From Steroidobacteraceae bacterium (GTDB taxonomy: Bacteria > Pseudomonadota > Gammaproteobacteria > Steroidobacterales > Steroidobacteraceae): a stretch of 48,624 nt of DNA. The first letter of the stretch is position 1; each line of letters opens with the position of its first letter. Position numbers and translations under genes: made by a program. The stretch is taken from NCBI GenBank assembly GCA_019187495.1, contig JABAQN010000028.1, forward strand, positions 1 to 48,624, in the 5' to 3' direction. The notes beneath the pieces are model-generated. The model did not search any database. It saw only the letters and a list, made by a program, of their open reading frames with translations, and had not been told where the DNA came from. Shown in pieces: positions 45,016 to 48,624 of this stretch.

Positions 45016-46041
45016 TCATCCGGGGGCGTTGCGCTGCGCCTCGAGGAATTGCATCACGGCCTCGTTCAGCGCCTTCGTGCCCTCACCCGTGACACCGGAG
45101 ACCAGGAAGGTCGGCCCCTTGTGCCTGAGCCGCCGCGCGATCTCCTTCGCCCTGGCTTCGGCCTCCGCAGTCGGCAGCAGGTCGCGCTTGTTCAGCACGA
45201 GCCAGCGTGGCTTCGTCGCGAGATCGGGGCTGAATTTCTTCAGCTCCGCGATGATCGCCCGCGCGTCCTTCACCGGATCGGCATGCGGATCGAGGGGCGC
45301 GATGTCGACCAGGTGCAGCAGCAGGCGCGTGCGCTGCAGGTGCTTGAGAAACCGGATGCCGAGGCCGGCACCTTCCGCCGCCCCCTCGATGAGGCCCGGG
45401 ATATCGGCCATCACGAAGCTGCGGTGCTCGCCGACGTACACGACACCGAGGTTCGGATAGAGCGTCGTGAACGGATAATCGGCCACTTTCGGGCGCGCGG
45501 CCGACACGGCGCGGATCAGCGTCGACTTGCCGGCGTTCGGCAGGCCGAGCAGGCCGACATCGGCGATGACCTTGAGCTCGAGTTCGAGCGCGCGCTTCTC
45601 GCCCGGCAGCCCCGGGCCGAACTGCCGCGGCGTGCGATTGGTGCTCGACTTGAAGCGCGTGTTGCCCCACCCGCCCTTGCCGCCCTGCGCGACCAGCAGT
45701 TCCTGCCCGGCGCGCGTCAGGTCGCCGAGTGTTTCCTGCGTATCGCTTTCGCGCACGATCGTGCCGACGGGCACGGTGACGAAAAGATCCTCGCCGCCGC
45801 GTCCCGTGCAACCGTTGCCGCTGCCCGGCGCGCCGTGCTGCGCCCGGAAAGTGCGCTCGATCCGGAAATCGGCGAGCGTGTTGATGCCCTCCGCCGCGCG
45901 CAGCCAGACGCTGCCGCCGTGGCCGCCGTCGCCGCCGTCCGGGCCGCCGAACGGCACGAACTTCTCGCGGCGAAAGCTCGTGCTGCCGCGACCGCCGTTG
46001 CCGGCCTGCACCTTGATCCGCGCTTCGTCGACGAACTTCAT
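45016..46041 (-). CDS. obgE: Obg-family GTPase
   Basis: A 341-aa ribosome-associated GTPase. The glycine-rich Obg fold (residues 1 to about 158, [10 protein letters not shown]) is followed by the G domain with P-loop [24 protein letters not shown] and a final SGVTGEGT. It lacks a long C-terminal OCT domain. It acts in 50S assembly and stress control. It is usually cotranscribed with rplU-rpmA; here a terminator-like hairpin separates it from rpmA. Confidence 0.96.
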   Translation of the reverse strand: MKFVDEARIKVQAGNGGRGSTSFRREKFVPFGGPDGGDGGHGGSVWLRAAEGINTLADFRIERTFRAQHGAPGSGNGCTGRGGEDLFVTVPVGTIVRESDTQETLGDLTRAGQELLVAQGGKGGWGNTRFKSSTNRTPRQFGPGLPGEKRALELELKVIADVGLLGLPNAGKSTLIRAVSAARPKVADYPFTTLYPNLGVVYVGEHRSFVMADIPGLIEGAAEGAGLGIRFLKHLQRTRLLLHLVDIAPLDPHADPVKDARAIIAELKKFSPDLATKPRWLVLNKRDLLPTAEAEARAKEIARRLRHKGPTFLVSGVTGEGTKALNEAVMQFLEAQRNAPG

Positions 46042-46070
46042 GCTGGCTGTTCCGCGTCGTCCGGCACACA

Positions 46071-46098
46071 AACAAAAACCCCGGCGCGCGGCCGGGGC
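46071..46098 (-). terminator. Intrinsic terminator between rpmA and obgE
   Basis: On the minus strand CCCCGGC-N5-GCCGGGG is followed directly by TTTTTGTT, a classical rho-independent terminator. It lies 28 bp after the rpmA stop and 30 bp before the obgE start, so it would reduce obgE expression from the rplU promoter. Confidence 0.8.
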
Positions 46099-46126
46099 TC
46101 TCGATGCGTGCGCGGCGCGCCCGCGA

Positions 46127-46384
46127 TCATTCCGCCTCGATGCTCACCATGCGGCGCTGCTCGGCACCCTTCACCGCGAAGCGCACCTTGCCGTTCTTCA
46201 GCGCGAACAGCGTGTGGTCGGTGCCCATGCCGACATTGGCGCCCGCGTGGTACTGCGTGCCGCGCTGGCGCACGAGGATGTTGCCGGCGAGCACGGCCTC
46301 GCCGCCGAAGCGCTTCACGCCGAGCCGCTTGCTGTGCGACTCGCGGCCGTTGCGCGTGCTGCCGCCTGCTTTCTTGTGTGCCAT
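46127..46384 (-). CDS. rpmA: 50S ribosomal protein L27
   Basis: An 85-aa protein near the peptidyl-transferase centre. [28 protein letters not shown] is the standard N-terminus, with no cleavable extension such as Firmicutes have. [21 protein letters not shown] is also diagnostic. It starts 1 bp after the rplU stop. Confidence 0.98.
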   Translation of the reverse strand: MAHKKAGGSTRNGRESHSKRLGVKRFGGEAVLAGNILVRQRGTQYHAGANVGMGTDHTLFALKNGKVRFAVKGAEQRRMVSIEAE

Positions 46385-46385
46385 C

Positions 46386-46694
46386 TCAGACGATCTCCGT
46401 AACCTTGACTTCGGTGAAGGGCTGGCGGTGGTTCTTCATCCGCAGGTAGTGCTTGCGGCGGCGGAACTTGACGATGCTCACCTTGTCGCCCTTGCCGTGC
46501 CGCTCCACCGTTCCGGTCACCTTCGCGCCCGCGAGCAGCGGCGCGCCGACCTTCACGTCGCCGCCCTGGCCGACGAGGAGCACCTGGTCGAACGTGACGG
46601 TCGCGCCCGGCTCCGCGTCGAGCTTCTCGATGCGCAGCACCTGGCCCTTCTCCACCCGATACTGCTTGCCGCCCGTGGCGATGACCGCGTACAT
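46386..46694 (-). CDS. rplU: 50S ribosomal protein L21
   Basis: A 102-aa 23S rRNA-binding protein: [17 protein letters not shown] at the start and [24 protein letters not shown] near the end. ATG 46694 has AGGAG at good spacing; a GTG six bases upstream is in frame but less likely. Confidence 0.98.
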   Translation of the reverse strand: MYAVIATGGKQYRVEKGQVLRIEKLDAEPGATVTFDQVLLVGQGGDVKVGAPLLAGAKVTGTVERHGKGDKVSIVKFRRRKHYLRMKNHRQPFTEVKVTEIV

Positions 46695-46723
46695 GTTCAC
46701 AAAGCTCCTGAAAAAGGCCGCGT

Positions 46724-46752
46724 AGTGTACTCAGCGGCCGGGGCGCGGTCAA
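46724..46752 (-). promoter_or_regulatory. Promoter of rplU-rpmA
   Basis: On the minus strand TTGACC, 17 bp, TACACT. The predicted start near 46717 leaves a leader of about 22 nt that includes the AGGAG of rplU. Confidence 0.7.
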
Positions 46753-46808
46753 ACCCCTGATTCACCAATAAAAACAGCATCTTGACACGGTCCTGATAGG
46801 CTAGCCGG

Positions 46809-47777
46809 ATGACCCTCGAGCAAATCCGGACACTGGTGCGCGCCGACCTCGCCGCCGTCGACGACGTGGTGCGCGCGAGCCTGAAGAGCACCGTGCCGCT
46901 CGTCGACCAGGTCGCCGAACACATCATCGCGGGCGGCGGCAAGCGGCTGCGCCCGCTCCTCGTCGTGCTCGCGGGTCGCGCCTGCGGCGCGGGCGGGCGT
47001 CGCCACACCGAGGCCGCCGCCTTCATCGAGTTCATCCACACGGCGACGCTGCTGCACGACGACGTCGTCGACAGCTCCTCGAAGCGCCGCGGCCGCGACA
47101 CCGCGAACGCCGTCTTCGGCAACCAGGCGAGCGTGCTGGTCGGGGATTTCGTCTACTCGCGCGCGTTCCAGATGATGGCCGCGATCGGCTCGCAGCAGGT
47201 CATGGAGATCATGGCGGATGCGACCAACGTGATCGCCGAGGGCGAAGTGCTGCAGCTGATGAACGCGCACGACCCGGAAACGACCGAACAGCGCTACCAC
47301 GAAGTGATCTACCGCAAGACCGCGCGGCTCTTCGAAGCGGGCGCCCAGGTGGCGGCGGTGCTCGCGAATGCCCCGAGCGACGTGCAGGACGCGCTGCGCC
47401 GCTTCGGGCGCCACCTCGGCACCGCCTACCAGCTGATCGACGACGTGCTCGACTACCGATCCGATCCGGCCGCGCGCGGCAAGAACGTTGGCGATGATCT
47501 CGCGGAAGGCAAGCCGACGCTGCCACTCATCCATGCGCTGCGCATGGGCAACGAGACGCAGCAGCAGCAGATCCGCGCCGCAATCGAGCATGGCGGCCTC
47601 GAGCACCTCGAGGCGATCATCGCCGCGATCGAGGCGACCGGCGGCATCGACTACGCGGAAGGCCTCGCGCGGCGCGAGGCGAAGCAGGCGATCAATGCCC
47701 TGCAGGTGGTGCCGGCCTCACCGTACCGGGAAGCGCTCGCCTCGCTCGCCGATTTCGCCGTCGCGCATCAGACCTGA
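46809..47777 (+). CDS. ispB: Octaprenyl diphosphate synthase
   Basis: A 322-aa trans-prenyltransferase that makes the ubiquinone side chain. It has the first Asp-rich motif LLHDDVVDSS near residue 82, GGGKRLRP, and the second Asp motif LIDDVLDYRSD. It is divergent from rplU, as in many Gammaproteobacteria. Octaprenyl (Q8) length is assumed from the family. A TTGACA at 46782 has no good -10 before the ATG. Confidence 0.95.
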   Translation: MTLEQIRTLVRADLAAVDDVVRASLKSTVPLVDQVAEHIIAGGGKRLRPLLVVLAGRACGAGGRRHTEAAAFIEFIHTATLLHDDVVDSSSKRRGRDTANAVFGNQASVLVGDFVYSRAFQMMAAIGSQQVMEIMADATNVIAEGEVLQLMNAHDPETTEQRYHEVIYRKTARLFEAGAQVAAVLANAPSDVQDALRRFGRHLGTAYQLIDDVLDYRSDPAARGKNVGDDLAEGKPTLPLIHALRMGNETQQQQIRAAIEHGGLEHLEAIIAAIEATGGIDYAEGLARREAKQAINALQVVPASPYREALASLADFAVAHQT

Positions 47778-47781
47778 CGCA

Positions 47782-48204
47782 TCAGTGGACGCGCAATAGC
47801 GCCGTCAATCCCGCCTCCTGGAAGTGCCGGTCACTGGTGAGCGCCTCGTTCAGTCGCAACTCGCGCATCACGACAAAACTGCTGCAATCCGTGAACGAGT
47901 AACCGTGATCGGCATGTCTGCGAAAGAATGCCTTGGTTGCCGTGAAGCGCTCGGGCCCGATCCATTCCACCCGCAAGCCGCCCGTCTGGTCGACGAGGTC
48001 GAGCACCCTGCTGGCCATCACCATTCCAGCCCGGACCTTGGCCAGCGTCACGGTTTCATCGATGACGTAATCGGTCACGACGAGCCGGCGGCCACCCCGT
48101 AGCAGCTTGCCTACGGCTTCACGCGCCGCCGAATGATTCGCATCGTTCCGGTCGATCAGGGCGTAGAGGCCCGAGGTGTCCGCGAAAACCTCACGACTTG
48201 CCAT
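47782..48204 (-). CDS. PIN-domain toxin (VapC-like), second module
   Basis: A 140-aa PIN nuclease. Acidic residues: Asp in VFADTSGLYALIDRND, Glu in YVIDETVTLAK, Asp in SFTDCSSFVV and in ALTSDRHFQEAG. Start ATG 48204 lies within the antitoxin gene, which it overlaps by 14 bp. It converges on ispB with a 4-bp gap. Confidence 0.87.
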   Translation of the reverse strand: MASREVFADTSGLYALIDRNDANHSAAREAVGKLLRGGRRLVVTDYVIDETVTLAKVRAGMVMASRVLDLVDQTGGLRVEWIGPERFTATKAFFRRHADHGYSFTDCSSFVVMRELRLNEALTSDRHFQEAGLTALLRVH

Positions 48205-48448
48205 AGAGCACGCGATCGATCTCTTCGTTCGCCAGCTCTCCGCCCGGGCCATCCACCGCGAACCGATCCAGGTTCAACAGGGGATCCTCCGGCGAGATCG
48301 TGGCCCGCCGCGGCCGACGCACCGGCCCGAGTTCCGCCACCGGCTTGCCCGCTCGCGCGATCAGGATGCGCTCGCCCTTCTCCGCGCGCGCAACGAGCTG
48401 TGACAGCCGTGTCTTGGCCGCGTGCATGTTGACGATCTTTTCATCCAT
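48191..48448 (-). CDS. Phd/YefM-type antitoxin
   Basis: An 85-aa protein: MHAAKTRLSQLVARAEKGERILIARAGKPVAEL is the Phd/YefM DNA-binding half, and the acidic C-terminus LANEEIDRVLYGK is likely to wrap the toxin. It precedes the PIN gene with a 14-bp overlap. The promoter ends 6 bp from its ATG and is full of a repeated palindrome, which points to strong autoregulation. Confidence 0.87.
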   Translation of the reverse strand: MDEKIVNMHAAKTRLSQLVARAEKGERILIARAGKPVAELGPVRRPRRATISPEDPLLNLDRFAVDGPGGELANEEIDRVLYGKS

Positions 48449-48454
48449 CGGCGC

Positions 48455-48483
48455 ATGTTAGCTAACCAAGGTAAGCTAATCAA
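48455..48483 (-). promoter_or_regulatory. Promoter and operators of the Phd/PIN module
   Basis: On the minus strand TTGATT (48483-48478), 17 bp, TAACAT (48460-48455), then 6 bp to the ATG. Two related 10-mers, the perfect palindrome GTTAGCTAAC (48457-48466) and GTAAGCTAAT (48471-48480), 14 bp apart, cover the -10 and the spacer. This fits cooperative binding of an antitoxin dimer pair. Confidence 0.7.
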
Positions 48484-48624
48484 TGGAGTGCGAGCAGCAT
48501 TGCGGCGGGAAACTCCCATGTTTCCCCGCCACGCGCGCCGCTCACGCAGCGCACGCGCTCGCGCGATGCGGCGATGAACCAGCCGTGCGCCGCGCGCGGC
48601 TGGGCGCGGCCGAACACGGCCTCG
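48480..48624 (-). CDS. 3' end of an unknown protein gene (partial)
   Basis: An open minus-strand frame enters from the right edge and ends with TGA at 48482-48480. Its 47 residues contain HGWFIAASRERVRCVSGARGG and end ETWEFPAAMLLALH, a composition like real protein. I do not recognise the family. Its stop overlaps the -35 of the antitoxin promoter, so that promoter lies within the end of this gene. Confidence 0.45.
   Translation of the reverse strand, partial: EAVFGRAQPRAAHGWFIAASRERVRCVSGARGGETWEFPAAMLLALH

Noticed and set aside
46782-46808. TTGACA before ispB as a promoter
   Set aside because: No -10-like hexamer at 16-18 bp; that region would lie on the start codon.

Overview
The window is chromosomal DNA from a high-GC gammaproteobacterium, most likely of the Xanthomonadales, Steroidobacterales or Nevskiales type. 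The grounds are RNase T, the E. coli-type dihydroorotase, the block rpsT / murJ-ribF-ileS-lspA-ispH, ispB divergent from rplU-rpmA-obgE, and a minor type IV pilin operon beside ispH. The genus cannot be fixed from the sequence. There is no prophage, CRISPR array, rRNA or transposase. One tRNA gene, tRNA-Thr(CGT), is present.

Layout. 1-4.9 kb: the end of an M17 aminopeptidase gene, pyrC, rnt, grxD, a PuuD-like membrane protein, nadC and a small PsiF-like protein. 4.9-11.7 kb (minus strand): a periplasmic amidohydrolase followed by an OmpR-type regulator and its kinase, and upstream of these a GAF-PAS-PAS-GGDEF-EAL protein. 11.9-21.5 kb: a lipid and glycolipid neighbourhood. A minus-strand operon encodes a phosphopantetheinyl transferase, a DUF374 acyltransferase, a GT2 glycosyltransferase, a LAB_N membrane protein and an ArnT/PMT-like GT39 enzyme. 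It is divergent from an overlapping pair, a cytochrome P450 and an acyl-AMP ligase fused to a carrier protein. That pair converges on an LpxL-like acyltransferase and an MFS transporter. I infer that these genes activate a fatty acid, load it on the carrier domain, oxidise it and transfer it to a lipid or glycolipid. This is the best candidate for an undescribed system in the window.

21.6-28.7 kb: a metal-response locus. A ZntA-type P-type ATPase with a histidine-rich loop, a MerR regulator with an extra C-terminal domain, and a divergent CydDC-like ABC exporter plus periplasmic rhodanese share two copies of the same perfect 8-6-8 operator (ACCTTGAA-N6-TTCAAGGT). Both copies lie in 20-bp-spacer promoters of the kind MerR proteins control. 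28.8-36.6 kb: tRNA-Thr, an Irr-like Fur-family regulator, and a minor pilin operon (two FimT/GspH pilins, pilV, pilW, pilX, an unknown exported protein, pilY1) with translational coupling from pilV onward.

36.6-37.8 kb: two 193-bp inverted copies of a MITE-like element flank a complete antitoxin/PIN-toxin module, between pilY1 and ispH. No pilE follows pilY1, and the pilin block is inverted relative to the ispH operon compared with the colinear order known from Pseudomonas. 37.8-46.8 kb: the ispH-lspA-ileS-ribF-murJ operon, rpsT, obgE, and rpmA-rplU. 46.8-48.6 kb: ispB, a Phd/PIN-type toxin-antitoxin pair, and the 3' end of an unknown gene leaving the right edge.

A recurrent small feature is a -10-like hexamer ending exactly 6 nt before an ATG (Irr-like gene, vapB, zntA), which suggests leaderless transcripts. 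There is no gene-free stretch above 300 bp. The two longest gaps, on either side of the first toxin-antitoxin pair, are mostly filled by the MITE copies.
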